Shown: positions 11,401 through 24,069 of the stretch, piece after piece | Numbering within the stretch: position 1 is the first letter of the stretch | Layout of the letters: the number at the start of each line of letters is the position of its first letter | Source: Bugulina stolonifera | Taxonomy: Eukaryota; Bryozoa; Gymnolaemata; Cheilostomatida; Bugulidae | Assembly (NCBI GenBank): GCA_935421135.1 | Contig: OW285191.1 | Location: 2,604,001 to 2,668,000 of the forward strand | Length of the DNA stretch: 64,000 nt | Reading direction: 5' to 3' | Position numbers and translations under genes: made by a program | Notes under the pieces: generated by a model | Seen by the model: the letters and a program-made list of their open reading frames with translations, nothing else | Databases searched by the model: none | Told to the model about the DNA's origin: nothing

Positions 11401-14133
11401 CTGTTTACAGGGTCCTATGTGACCTCTAGACTGTTTACAGGGTCCTATGTGACCTCTAGACTGTTTACAGGGTCCTGTGTGACCTCTAGACTGTTTTCAG
11501 GGTCCTATGTGATCTCTAGACTGTTTACAGGGTCCTGTGGGACCTCTAGACTGTTTACAGGGTCCTATGTGACCTCTAGACTGTTTACAGGGTCCTATGT
11601 GACCTCTAGACTGTTCTGTTCAGTCATGTGTCTTTGTCTGACTTAGTTTCTATTACCTACTAACTTTAGTCCATCTCATACTGACTGATTTAGTAGGGTG
11701 TATCAATAGGTTAGAGATGGTGTGTGTGTAGAGTCATACAGCCCATACCTGACTTATCTTATAATATACACCTAATAGTTATCAGAGAAGGTTCATCAGC
11801 AGCCTCGGTTAATCCTGTGGTGAAGGTGATTCCTTATGCTCTACACAACGCGCCTTCATAACTATCACATCCATGCCGTGGATAGTGTTTCATTCGGAAA
11901 GTATTACTGATACTGGACCAGGGGTTCCCAACCTTTTTTAGCCTAAGTACCCCTTAACAGTCACGTAGCAAACAATGTACCCCTTTGTAGCAAACAATGT
12001 TCCCCTCTGTAAAACTGTGTTTAACAAAGGATACATTTGGTTTAATTTGATTAATATTACATAAAATTATATACTTTATCAAAATGTGTCACTTAAACAT
12101 AAATAAATGCAGTATGGAAAGAAATTTTTGTTTATCAATTATATAATGATGACAACGCAATATGCATGTAACTTTCATCAATTGTAGTGTTTTATGGCTT
12201 TCACACTGGTTTAGCTCAATTTTATTTACATCAGCAAGCCATCTGATGTTCAGTTCAGTAAAAGATAATGATAATTCATAATTGATAATCTGTAACTGAA
12301 AATCACTGTCAAAAATGTATTAAGTTGATAAATCGTTTTGTACCCCCTAGATCTCCAAAATGTACCCCTAGGGGTACATGTACCCCAGGTTGGGAACCCT
12401 GTACTAGACAAAGCATGACCTCTTATTCCTACTATTGTCAAAACTTACTTATACCGAATAGAATGTACATTTGTATGTTCTGTTTGGACTGTACAGTGTA
12501 TGTGTACGTGTATATTACTGTGTCCTTATTGGGCTGTACAGTGTAAGTGTACATGTATATTACTGTGTCCTTATTGGACTGTACAGTGTATGTGTACATG
12601 TATATTACTGTGTCCTTATTGGACTGTACAGTGTATGTGTACATGTATATTACTATTACAAACTATCCTCTCTTATGTAGATCCACATAGTAATGTAGTG
12701 AAGCAAGCTGATGTAGTGCTCATTGGATATCCGCTCTGTATGGAAACTAGTAAATCTGTACGCAAGAATGACCTTGAACTCTATGAGAAGGTTACAACTC
12801 GCAATGGACCTGCAATGACCTGGAGCATGTTCTGCGTCGGCCATCTTGAACTTGATCAAACTGACGAGGCGTCTGAGATGTTTGACAGACAACTTCTACA
12901 GGCCACGCCTCCCTTTAGGGTAATAAATGCTGTGTATATATTATTTAGGTTATGTTTCAGTAGTACCGGTATGTTTCAGTAGTACCGGTATGTTTCAGTA
13001 GTACCGGTATGTTTCAGTAGTACCGGTATGTTTCAGTAGTACCGGTATGTTTCAGTAGTACCGGTATGTTTCAGTAGTACCGGTATGTTTCAGTAGTACC
13101 GGTATGTTTCAGTAGTACCGGTATGTTTTTAGTTAAAGTGTATTAATTTGAAGGGCGCCTGACCTGCATGTGTATACAGCCTAGCATACTGTAGGCCATA
13201 AAAAACAAAGCAGTAGTTTAGTAACCTGCGTACTGATGTTCAGAATACGTATATATAATAGGCTTAGTATAGTACTGATATGGTATCCCTATCTTGTCTG
13301 CAAGCTTTACTACAATAATAATACCCTAATTATAGTTATTCTGGTTTCGGAGCTGTGTCTCTCTATTTATGTCTCTTGATTCTTCCCATTGATGTTAGGC
13401 ATGGAGTGAGTACCCAGATGGTAAAGGAGCTATCAACTTCATTACTGGTATGGGCGGGTTCCTGCAGTCCCTACTCGTTGGATATTTAGGAATCAGGCTA
13501 CAGGCATCTAGTATGACAGTAAGGCCACATTTACACAGTGGATGGAATCGGCTGAAGGTCACAGGTGAGTCATGTACTTACATTATATATATTAGTAGTT
13601 CTCCTTAGCAATGCTCTTGTTCCTCTTTTCTCTAAAGAATACATTGGTATTTGAGGAAATATGTTAACAGCATACAAATGGTAACTGTGCCAGCGGATTT
13701 GTAAAATTTACCTCTTTCTACGTGTTCTCTGGAAATAGACATAGACATTCTGAATAGACAACCAATCATAATAGAGGTAGTAGGATGGCAACAGCTAGGC
13801 ACAATCAAGGTAACAACCATTGATTAAAATGTTTTCTATAATTTACATGAGTGACTCATACTGAGTGGTCATATACTTGTCTCTCAATCCTTATACTCAA
13901 TATGGTGGTGTCTATACACTGTCTGCTTGTATTATGTAGGTGTGAGCTATAGAGGAGGTAGATTTAATATAGACGTGAACAAACAGACAGAGATGGCAGG
14001 GTCCACACCTAAGGTACTCACTTCTATAGTACAGACTAGCACTGCTAACAAACACTATGATATTACTCAGGACAGTGACACTGAGATTCCTACCTTCACT
14101 GTTGAAGAGCGAAAAGGCTGCTCAGTTTTATAG
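5478..14133 (+). CDS. PGGHG: Protein-glucosylgalactosylhydroxylysine glucosidase (GH65), 12 exons
   Basis: Joined exons: 5478-5487, 5867-5957, 6300-6722, 6912-7114, 7245-7486, 8269-8452, 9368-9544, 9823-9979, 10210-10292, 12681-12919, 13399-13564, 13940-14133. All introns are GT-AG and all phases match, giving 722 residues against 737 in the human enzyme. The family (ATHL1/PGGHG) removes glucose from glucosyl-galactosyl-hydroxylysine of collagen. Diagnostic blocks are in family order: LPENPLLMPTIGNG, GHVFWDQETWMYPP, YHPEFDGY, VVKQADVVLIGYP, GPAMTWSMF and INFITGMGGFLQ. Candidate acidic catalytic residues are D332 (FWDQ), E450 (PPDEF) and E607 (AWSEYPDG), placed by alignment from memory with the three carboxylates reported for the human enzyme. 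Exon 1 (only ATG ATG ATT G) is the weakest call. Exon 8 ends in a Ser-rich insertion relative to human. Introns carry minisatellites and a hAT-type insertion. Confidence 0.9.
7488..7662 (+). repeat. AGT/GGT trinucleotide microsatellite in PGGHG intron 5
   Basis: An imperfect run of AGT, GGT and GCA triplets starts directly after the donor of exon 5. It stays open as Ser-rich or Val-rich frames, which are artefacts of the repeat. Confidence 0.9.
8038..8218 (+). repeat. 20-bp minisatellite in PGGHG intron 5
   Basis: About nine copies of a unit like GTGTACATGTGTGGTCACTC. It lies just upstream of the exon 6 acceptor. Confidence 0.9.
8515..9300 (+). repeat. 27-bp two-type minisatellite in PGGHG intron 6
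   Basis: About 28 units of 27 bp share GATGTAATAGTAT followed by one of two tails: type A ACATTGTCAACTGG (or AGCTGG / AACTGT) and type B GCATAGTGTACTGT. As 27 is a multiple of three, frames on both strands stay open for about 280-310 codons. These are not genes. Confidence 0.95.
10680..11615 (+). repeat. 30-bp minisatellite in PGGHG intron 9, about 31 copies
   Basis: The unit CTGTTTACAGGGTCCTATGT plus GACCTCTAGA repeats with few substitutions (TATG/TGTG, GGTCC/GGCCC). The long open frame with the decapeptide LFTGSYVTSR is created by the 30-bp period. No splice junction connects it in phase to exon 9 or 10. Confidence 0.95.
11919..12401. mobile_element. Short non-autonomous hAT-type transposon in PGGHG intron 9
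   Basis: The 483-bp element starts CAGGGGTTCCCAACCT and ends with its inverse AGGTTGGGAACCCTG. It is flanked by 8-bp direct repeats TACTGGAC (11911-11918) and TACTAGAC (12402-12409), one mismatch apart. CAGGGGTTCCCAACC-like ends and 8-bp duplications are typical of hAT (Charlie-like) elements. Subterminal TGTACCCCT motifs recur near both ends. It has no coding capacity. Confidence 0.85.
12478..12655 (+). repeat. 45-bp tandem repeat in PGGHG intron 9
   Basis: Four copies of a unit containing TTGGACTGTACAGTGTATGT and TGTACATGTATATTACTG end just before the exon 10 acceptor at 12680. Confidence 0.9.
12953..13126 (+). repeat. 19-bp minisatellite in PGGHG intron 10
   Basis: Nine nearly perfect copies of GTTTCAGTAGTACCGGTAT. 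Confidence 0.95.
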
Positions 14134-15095
14134 TGCTCTATGTGTATGTAGCCTTGTATACATGGTTGAGCATACTGCCCCCAAAAAGTCAATTATGCTC
14201 CCATTTTCCAGAGGAATTGTTTTCTATAACGTGAAGTAGTAGTGCTCATTAGAAGACACGCTTTCACCATTGGAATTTATGTAGCTATCATATAGTAGTA
14301 TAGTATAATTTCTTCTATTGAAGTTTATGTATGTGGTATAGTATAGTACATGCATATACTACATGTATATAGTATAGTGTATAGCATACAACATGCATAT
14401 GCTATATACAAGTTAAATCTTGCAGTTATCTAGATAAACTACAAGTCAAATTTTAACTCAATCATTTTCCTTGTTTAGCTAATTTCTATAGAATTATTAG
14501 AGAGTAGCCCTAGTCTCTTGGTTAGAGCTTGAGACTTTCATGTGTAGTGTTAGGAAGGGCATCCAGCCTTAAAATTAGGAAAAATTCTGATCTCTTCAGA
14601 TCTTAGCTTTCCTACCTGGGAATAATTATGGGAAATGAAACCTATTGAGTTTTTTTTTGTACAGTTATTGTCCTATTATTCAGGTTTTGGTAAAACATTG
14701 CTGCCAAACGTTCAAATTTCTGAGCAAAGTATCACCATTTTACTTTGAAATCTGCTATAATTATGATTGGTCGTTTCTATTCAATATTTTGGGATATTCC
14801 AATATAATAGACATGAACTTCATTAAATCACAGTTCAAGCTACAACGACCCTGACAAACAAATTCCTGTTCTAAAATTTTTCCACTTATATTTTGAGCTC
14901 AGGATGGCTTATCAGGGGTGTAACCACCTACCCTTCACTAAATAAGTATTGTAGGCTTTAATAATGCGAGGGGCACAACTCCTATTTTCACTGTTTACAT
15001 GTATACAATGAACATAAAGCAGTGCATAAATTGATTGAACTACTACTAAAATATTTTATGAGTATCATTTTTACTTATTTCCAATAGTCACAGTG
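14134..15095. other. Intergenic, no gene seen
   Basis: AT-rich sequence downstream of PGGHG with short TATA/TACATG repeats near 14330-14410. A block near 14550 (GGAAGGGCATCCAGCC) resembles a motif common in retroposon tails, but no element boundaries are visible. Confidence 0.4.
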
Positions 15096-15880
15096 TCAAT
15101 ATTTAATTGGCCAGCCTTTGTTCTGCAACACCAACTGACATCGTTTTGGCATCGTCATGACCATTTTTTCGAGCTCTTCCCCAGTTACTAGTGGTGCCAA
15201 GAGTTGATTATGGCTTCAATCAATTTCCTTTTAGTCTTGGGCTTCCTTTTATTAGTTAGTATACTCATCCTCTGCCATAAGCTTACAATGGGATTTAATT
15301 AAGCCTGGGCTTTGAGGAGGCCTATTGATGCAAGTGACACCGTTGGCTCGATGCCACTCCGCTACCTTCTTTGCACGATGGCATGGTGCATTGTCATCTT
15401 GGAACTTCCATGGTCGTGTAGGAAGAAGTTCCTGCTTCGAAGTATTAATGTACTTTTACCCATTCATCATACCTTTACAGACAGAGAGGCTGCCAACTCC
15501 GTGAGCAGACATGCAGCCCCACACCATAACAGATGTGGGGTGTCTAATTGTGGGATTGATGCAAAAGGGCTTGAATTCTTCACCTGGCATTCTTACATAT
15601 GCATTCCCTGGGTGGTTGTTTACTGTAAAATTTGACTCGTCAGAAAATATCACATTCTTCCACATCTCTGGAGTTCCGATTAACATGCTCACATGCCCAT
15701 GAAAGACGGAGTTTGAGCTGACATTTTGTTAAAAGTGGCTTCTTTCCTAGCTTTGCACCCTCTCAATCCAGCAACATTAAGTCTCTTTCTTACAGTGGAT
15801 GATGATTCTGTCCATTCCCTGACAAGTTCAGGGCTTGTCTTGTGTCGATCTTTCAAGGATAGTCTAACTAGCATCTTATC
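15096..15880 (-). pseudogene. Tc1/mariner transposase relic
   Basis: Reverse-strand pieces in several frames follow Tc1 transposase order. A helix-turn-helix-like part has DRHKTSPELV and STVRKRLNVAGLRG (15700-15870). Then come the VIFSDESNF block with the second catalytic Asp, and VMVWGCMSAHGVGSL (15456-15660). FQDDNAPCHRAKKVAEWH and INRPPQSPGL follow (near 15320-15420), and the C-terminal tail ends KGWPIKY and a stop at 15096. Frame changes occur near 15690, 15455 and after the SPGL motif, and stops interrupt the distal part, so it is inactive. No clear terminal inverted repeats were found. Confidence 0.8.
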
Positions 15881-15884
15881 ATCC

Positions 15885-16330
15885 CATAAAGGGCTTTAGC
15901 GTTTTTGCATTGTTAACAAAGTTATTATGGGACAATCACTGCTGAAAGCGGTTTCTACTCATAACGCTTTCGATCGGCTCATATGATGTTTCTAACTCCC
16001 AATACTGGTGAACGCTGTTCATTTTTACTAGGCCCATATGAAAGAACATTCTCACCATTTGCTATTTCTTTTGCAATGGTGTTCATTGATTTAGCACTTT
16101 TTGCATTCTATAAAGGCTTGTGTTGTCTGCTATGTTTTCAGTCATACAATCCGTATAGAAAGAGTTGAAATACTGGAGCGGTGTTCTAGCTGCCATGTCA
16201 GCAGATGGTGTAAGCTCGGCACCAAGAAAGAGTGTATCTGGTGCTTTGTAACTCTTCTTTTTCCATTTACATTGCCGGACAGGGGTAGCCTTGATGTTGG
16301 CAGTTGATGTTGATGGCAAGAGATGGCTAA
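15885..16330 (-). pseudogene. piggyBac-type transposase relic, N-terminal half
   Basis: The reverse strand reads ARTPLQYFNSFYTDCM near 16170-16220, the start of the piggyBac DDE domain. Further on, in shifted frames, it reads MGLVKMNSVHQYW and VMSRNRFQQ (near 15930-16030), which match the family's conserved MGLVKLP..YW and VMSRNRF blocks. The match stops at about 15890, where the Tc1 relic begins, so one element may have inserted into the other. Two Glu/Pro/Lys-rich stretches containing EPAEQP (about 16490-16560 and 16760-16950) look like duplicated N-terminal leaders. Confidence 0.6.
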
Positions 16331-17341
16331 TGGCTCATCATCGGTAATTCGTAATGGCTCGGTGGGCTTTGTCTTCCTCCTCTGCTGTGCATGACTTAGT
16401 CATGCTATCCAACTTTTTTAACTGGTTTCTCTATTTGCCTTTTTGCTTTTTTGTTTCTTTTTTGAGGGAGTTTCGCCAAAAGTTCGTTTCCGGCACCCAA
16501 ATGGCTGTTCTGCTGGTTCTGGGATCACCGAGTTACTTGGCGCCGGCTCCAAGTTAGCCGCTTCATCTATGTTGGTGGAACAGTTGGTCAATGTGGCGGT
16601 CTTCTAATGCGTCCTGAGGTAGGGGTGACTGCTTATTGTGGAAGTATTAATGTCGAAGTGAATGTCATACAATGCATTTTCATTTGCCCGCAGGGCAGTG
16701 GTGAATTGATAGTCATCAACCTTATGCACGCGTTAATCAAACTGTCTAACTAACTCTTTAATTTGATCGTCAATTGGTTTCTGGTTGCCTTTTTTGTCTT
16801 TTTTCGTTTTTTTGTTGGGAGAGTTTCTTCAGTAGTCTGGCTCCCAGAGGGCTGCTCTGCTGGTTCAGGATCTGGGTTTGAATGGCTTGGCTCCGGCCCC
16901 AAGTTTATTGTGCCATCAATTTTACTTTCTGAACTACAATTAGAATAATAATATTGTAACTTGACCTGCTATTATTGCATTGCACCAACAAGTTGGTAAT
17001 AGACATAGCTAGTAACTTGATAAGTTGGGCCTAGACAATTCAATAATGGGAGTACATGTAACTGCAATTTGACAGACCATCAAAACAATGATCATTGAAA
17101 CTGTCTTTTAGTCCTTTATGGACAGGCTTTCATAATATTCTAGTTTGCACATAAGTTTGGATGGTGCCAGGTCAATCATGGATAAAATATCAGTTTTTTT
17201 CCTTGTCCGCCATGCTAATGTGTATGCTGCCTTTGCTATCTGCCACGTAGCTAATATGATGAACTTTTATTATTCTTTTGAAGGTATCTTTTTAACACCA
17301 TCTGATGACTTATTTCTATTATCCTGTATGGTCGTTTAGCC

Positions 17342-17650
17342 CTAGCTCTGCCAATGCAGCTGATGTAGTCTGATGGAAATGCAATCTTTACTTTTAAAGA
17401 ACTTGTGCTCCACCTTCCTTACTATTTTGGCACTTGTGAGAAATGAAGCAATAGCTGTGCAGACAATCCTGTTTCTGTTTTGCCCACCACAGGGATCACT
17501 ATAGAGGACCACCGTGGAATACTTTCCATTCATGTCCACGCCTTCAAGATATTTAATTAAGCAGCTAGAGATGTCATTGACATTCTGCCTCGTCCATGTA
17601 AAGCATGTGGCTTCACCAGTTGGCAACTGGAAACGTTAAGCTTACACTTA
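17342..17650 (-). pseudogene. Fragment of SDxCGGQNRN-family transposase-like protein
   Basis: The frame contains FTWTRQNVNDISSCLIKYL and VVLYSDPCGGQNRNR, matching the same region of the intact-looking copy at 24670-26262. The conserved GHSxMECDSxHS block is missing. A frame change leads into PSDYISCIGRA, equivalent to PSDYVAAMKRAR of the other copy. It is therefore an internally deleted, frameshifted relic. Sequence on either side (to about 18260) may hold further decayed parts. Confidence 0.7.
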
Positions 17651-18299
17651 TAGTAGGAACTTCCAGCAGAGAGCTTTGAAGCGGTCATGACCTGCTGCAT
17701 CTTAGTGATTTGCATCCACTCTGCAGCTGTGCTGGGTGAAATTGGCTCTTTAATGCATCACAAACAGCCCTACAGGATTCCGTTATAATGAATGAATTGA
17801 GAGGGAGGCAACAGATGTGCACCAGTCATAGTGCAGTGAAGTTGAACTATTCCCACAGGCCAAATACCTCAGTGTCATCATCAATGTTCCTCGAATTTTA
17901 GGAACTGTGCAGTTGAGTGTCGGGTCTCTGTATCAATAGACCTACCGGGAATAAAATATGATTAAACTGAGGTAAATTTCCATCGGATTGATCACTGTGC
18001 TGATTTCAAAGGGTTTGTCAACACGGCAGTAATCATTTCAGTTTTAAATGGAACTCTTTTTGTTGGTTAACCGTTAGATTAAATGCATCATAAAGTGGGT
18101 GCACAGCTTTTCATTGCAAGTCCGTGCTTGGGGCTGGCAATGACAAGACCTTGTTCTTTTTAAGTTAGCTAGCAGCTTTTCCAAGAATGGCTTCACTGCT
18201 TTCAAGAAAGCTTTGTAATTTGACTTTGTCAACAAACAATTTTGACTGCTGTACATCCTTTTACTTTTGTAAAGTTTATTATGGAGGCTCTCAGCGATT

Positions 18300-21200
18300 T
18301 CTTTCCAGTTGGAAGATCTGAATATAGCAGGTGTTATGGATATTGAATTGGCATCATAGCTATGAAAACATGAGAAGACAACATGTACACCTAAAGTAGA
18401 AAAGTAAGCAAGCCAGGCTGCTAAGTGTGCAATGACTTGTTACCAGTTTACCTAAAATGAGTTAGCACGACCCTTAAGATTTGAAATTCTGCTCCACTTT
18501 CCCATCGAAGAACTTGATAGCTGTTGGGTGTGCTCTGTACCAGATCCCTGGCCCTCTTTCCAAAAATTCCACATTACGACTCGGGTGAGTCAAACTTGCC
18601 GTGTGCTCCTTGGAAAAGTGCTGTGTCTGATTATGGTATTTCCCCCTATATATACAGATACCAAAACCTTGGATATAGCAGAGCTTACCAGAGCTTTCTC
18701 CACCGCATGAGCTTGTTCAGAGTAGTCACACGTGTTCTGCGTCTTTTGTCATTGGATGGCGAAAGAAAGAATTGGTTATGATATTGCTGACCTTTCGGTT
18801 GGATGTGTTCATTGTTATCTGCCTGCAGTAAGATATAGGTTCTATTATCTTAAATCTACACTAGTGCTATGATTTTAATTGATATTATTATTGAAATTAT
18901 CTGCTGGATTCTTTGTGGATAAAAAAGTCCATTATGCATTATATATTCACATTTGTCCATAGTTTGTGATGATACAGGCTTACCTTATTTTATTTTTGTG
19001 GTGTTCAGCTTGTTCTGCCACTTTTGATTGACCATTTACTAGCCTCAGCATTTCTGACAGGTGAACCAGGTATGAAAGGGCATACCAAACCGAGCTTTCT
19101 CAGTGTTTGCCCTAGAAGAGGTCCCACCACTTTTACAGAGGGAGAAAAAACCTCGGGCAAACACTCAACTCTAGTTGTATGCCCTAAGGATCAACTTTGG
19201 GCTCCTTTTAGATTCATCAGAGTATGCAATTCTCTGTAGCTCAAACAGTGCCATTAGCATACTATATGTCTTTGCAATTTGCAATGCCCTCATGCTTCTG
19301 GAGTAGAGTTTCAGCCTGCAATCAGTCCCTTTCATCTCTCTGTTGTTGACTACAACTGCAGGACGATCATTATAGTGAAGCATATTGGGTGTATTACAAT
19401 GGTTCACAATACTGTGAGGAATCCTCATCTGGCTTATAAATAATTATTAGCAGGCACAGCTGTGTGGCTGAGCAGAGATGTATGCTGCCCAGTACTGAAT
19501 CAAGTTGGTTGTTCATTTGTTTAGACTTCAAATTCTGAATATGCCTAAATTGAACATCAATCAAGGCTCAACTTTTCTTCTAGTAGTGGTTTCTGTCTTA
19601 GACCATCTACAATAAGTCTAGATCACTATGTACCATACGCATATATAGTGTAAGGGCATGGCCTGATTCACTACTTTATGTGCACGGTGCAGTAAAGGAG
19701 CAGTTCGAAAATGTCAAATCCACACAAGGACACTTAAAATTATAACCGATTAGCAAATTTAGAATAGTACATATGGAACAATAATTGACTCGCCTACGTT
19801 ATGTTATTGCTTTTATTTACTGAAGGGGTGGGGGAGCTCTTGTACTCGTCATCTGAGCAGTAAGTTAGCCTGTTATTTGGAAACCAAACCATGAATAGGT
19901 AATGACTGGCACCTGAATACAGTAAAAGGAAGTTTAGGGTATTGGAATGTTAATATTAAGAAATAAGCCCGAATGCAGCAAACAAATATTGACATGACAG
20001 GTCTTCAACCTGTGTGTAAATAACACCAAGAAGAAGGTGGGGACCAAATAACTAAATAAGATGTTTTTCCTCTTTAAAATTGAAGTGGAGTTCTCGTGTT
20101 TGTTCTATTACAGCTAGCCCCCAGCTTAATCAATTAATCAAATTAATTACCGTGAGTGCTTCACGGAGTTGCTGAGCCTGGGTTATGATACATCAACTAG
20201 GCATAGTAACTATGCCATTGCACAACATTGGATGTACAATGTAGGATGCATTACAAGACCCACACTAGGCCTATATATAAATCTACCAGTAGATAGTGTA
20301 AATTACCAGCAATATTTGAATGATCATGCCAGATAGCCATTTGCCTTGTATATAGTAGTTGCAGGAATCTTGCTTTGTTTGTGGGAGAGTCATCAGGATC
20401 CAGACCAGTTTCCCCTAATGACAATTATACATTATATAGGTATATTATTTTAAACTTTCGCAGTTTAGGCCTATATTAATATACAATGTACATAAACTTG
20501 CATTCATTGGGGTATTCACACATGTAAGCAAGGTTGTCCAAGAACTTACCATGGTCTGACAGAGAGGTATATCAAGCTTCCCCAGCAGTCTTAGGCTTTC
20601 CATTCTTTTTAAATGATCTGTTCTGATACTTTTTAAATTGAACTTTTGTCCCGAAACTTCTTCGAGTTGGGTTTTTCCTAAGATTTGAGTATAATTTCAG
20701 TAACTGCACATGTAGGCTTGCGTCAAAGGTTCTAGAAGGAATAATGTCACTCAATGGTGATAGCATGTCACTTCTGCAGCCCAGTTACATCGTCCAGCAG
20801 ATTCAGGCGTTTGAGGTTGAGAGCAGTTAGTGTCATTATGAAACAATCCAATTTTCTTTTACAAGAATCCTACTTCCTGAGATGGAGTGACACAACATCT
20901 TTACTTCCACTATATTATTTGGGTTAGGTGTCTGCTAGCTGGTCATACAAACTATTGTCATATTGCGGTCCACATTGAAATGATATTAGCTCTACACTTA
21001 CAAACTATTATCATGAAATAGTGATCAATTCTTGTGGTATTAAAACGGACTTTCCTGTCACCCAGTGTTAAGATCCTTGCACTCAATATTAGATTCACCA
21101 CAGTAATTCAGTGCAATTATTTTTAAAAGACAAAAAGACAATGTATTTACTCGTAGAACTTACCAGGGAACCATCCTCCCTTAACTTTCATTACTTCGTA

Positions 21201-22320
21201 TTGGATTGGTACCACCATCTCACCAATATCTATTTCCCGTTACCTATCATCTCTTCTTTTCTTGCTGTAACTCTGAAGCTGATGTGGTTCTTTGGGCATT
21301 TAGATTGATGTGGTTATAATTCATTCACCCTATTTTGGCTTTTCTATTTGTGTGTATTTCATAGCCAATGGTTTGGGCAATACACTTTAACACCTGTAAT
21401 ACAAAAAAAAGTAGTATAAAACATTATAATAGCTCAGGCTACAGCCTGAATGCCGAAAAACATCAAATTAAGTTTATATTCTAATCTGGAGATATATGTA
21501 GTTGAGAAAGATGTAGTGAGAATCTGTGTATCTTTACAATATAGTAGGTGCAATATGTACATGTAATATGTACACAAGTACATGTACTAGTAATCATGCA
21601 TAAATGGAAGAGCCTAGTGTTGCATGAGTCACATTAATGGTCATTGTTGGCGAAATGGGGCCAAAACCATTCATGCCATTGTAAAAAATACTTTGATTCT
21701 GAAATGTAGGATCTGTATAGTGATATATCCTTGTTAGTGAGAATGAAAAACTTTATCATGAGTTAAATACTTTAGAAAATTCTGGAACTCAATATTTAAG
21801 CAGATTTTCATATTCCTAAGCCAAAAGGTTGATATGGACAGTGTATGGTGTATTATTGATAATAACAAAATACAAACGAATATGAATGACATAAATATGT
21901 GGTGAGTACATACAGTGCAATTCCACCAGTTTATACATTGATACATGACGGCAGAGAGTGTATTATGGTCATATTCTATACTGTAGCTCTTTCTATATCA
22001 TCGTCCTGGTTGTCAGTATTGTCCAAGTGAAGTTTGTCACAAAATGTCGATGCTGCACGAATGACAATGTGCTGCCGCAGTGCTCTCACATCTGCAAGTT
22101 TGGCTGCTATGATGGGCACGAGTCCATATTTCTAAGGCTGACTTGTACTCTCACTGTGACAAAATCTGTTCCATCTGCCTTCATATCGCTTGTAAGAGGG
22201 TGTTCAACATACACCTACATGTATCTTCAATGGGCTAACGATGTCAGTGTGTTTGATAAGATCCACCATATTCACCCAGTGGAACTCCCACTTTTCTTCG
22301 CTCTTTCAGTGGGTCTAAAA
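18300..22320. other. Intergenic, old repeat debris likely, no gene seen
   Basis: Only short open frames occur, none with a recognisable domain or splice phasing. The presence of transposase fragments at both ends suggests decayed copies of the same element family in between. Confidence 0.35.
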
Positions 22321-22322
22321 TC

Positions 22323-22514
22323 TCAGTCACATGGCATTCTGCTATGCCTAGGGTTTACTCTGGTACTGTACATGTAGGCGAGTAGATATCTGTTCTTGTT
22401 TTGAGCAAAGCAGTTATCTGTGAAGATTTTCAATGTTTTCTGGAAAAGATGCAATATAATGATCAATGCAGGATATGACATCGATGGGTACCTTTCCAAC
22501 AAAATGCTCTGCAT
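22323..22514 (-). pseudogene. Fragment related to the SDxCGGQNRN family
   Basis: A 63-codon frame contains KIFTDNCFAQNKNRYLL, a diverged form of the LYSDxCGGQNRNK signature. Downstream frames are interrupted by stops. It is probably a second, more divergent lineage of the family than the copies at 17.4 and 25.3 kb. Confidence 0.5.
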
Positions 22515-24069
22515 GGAGGTACATAGTAGTTGTTATACATTTAGATAAACAGAACTAGCATCAGGCTGCATGAATCAAGAAGAACAAGTTTAAGATTACA
22601 AATTCCAACTTTATTCGGACTCGCACAATGAACCCTGGTTTGCAAGTCAAGTCTCAAATAACTGGCAAGCATTAGTTATGTCTACTTTGTTGACCACTGC
22701 TGGTTTAGCTAAAGTTCCTTGTTGAGGAAGTTATGCCATGGTTAACACTACCAAGCTGAATGAACAAATTGGTTTTGTTATATCGGACCATAACTGCACA
22801 GCATGTGTGCCAGGTGCTAAATGTATCAAGAACAAGTTTTAAGTGAGTCCAAATGGCATAAGGATCATGTCTATGGCTGGGTGATCTGGCTCCTTTGTAG
22901 AGATGTACATTGACTATTTTTTCCAGCATTTGCAGTGTGTTCATCCAGGTTTTTTTCAGTTGCTTGATTGACTGGTACCTATTATTAGGGTTATAGACGT
23001 TTAACAAATCAGCTGAAAATTTCTTCATTTGTTTTCTTTTTCATTCTGCATTCCGACCAACTTGTAGGAATAACTGATAAAAAGGAAAATTGTAACATGT
23101 ATTTAAAATTAGATGAAACTTACTAATATTACTTGTGTTACACACAAAGACACATGCATGTATTTACAATAAGTAGTCCTGTCTTACCTGATGGATACTT
23201 ATAATAATGTGGAACATAATTACCAGTTCTGTTTCAGGTTTATCTTCTTTGTGTCACAAGCCTCACAGTTTTCTTTTATACAATGTTTAAATAGTCGAAA
23301 TGGGACTTTATAATCTCCACTAAAGATGGGGAGATGGGTCGTGGGAATACTGGACCAATTTTGAGTTTTGATGCTAGTGATGGTGTGTGCACATTCCATC
23401 AAACTATCTGTGTCAGATAAGAATCTCTCCGCATGCGATCAAGGATGATCTTCCTCGTCATGCAGAGTTTTTGATAAGTGCACGTGCATACGTTCATCAT
23501 TTACCCGAGTCTGTAAGCATGTTGTTGCACGTGCTCTCTTATTCAAAATCCTACTTTTTATTTTCTTTCTTCATAAATATATGAAATCTTAGTTGATGCT
23601 TCCCCTTTGTTTGTCTTGTAATACCTAAAAATAACATTAAAATTGTTTCATTTTTATACTACATATTTACAATTTACATACAAACAAAGTTTTTATACAT
23701 CTCTACATATTTTAAATCAACTCACCAATCTCTTCTCCACTTGCAGATACTTCTTTGAAGATATCTTCGTCTTTCTTAGTTAATAATCTCCCACCATTAA
23801 GATTAAGATTAGCCTGGTAAAGAAAAAATGAAAATAAAAGTGAATAAAATGTTTGAGAAAGTTAATGAAGAAAGATTAGAAAACATAATAGAGACAGTAG
23901 AGAGTAATGTATACAGCTATATATTCAAAACGGTAGGGTAAAAACATTCACTTGAGCTACTACTTCCCCATTTCGTTTGATTGAAACAATTGTTTCACTC
24001 TTTTCATTATTGCAATAAGCCTAAAATTAAAACACAACAATAAGTCTAAAATTAGAAGATAAAATTGTG

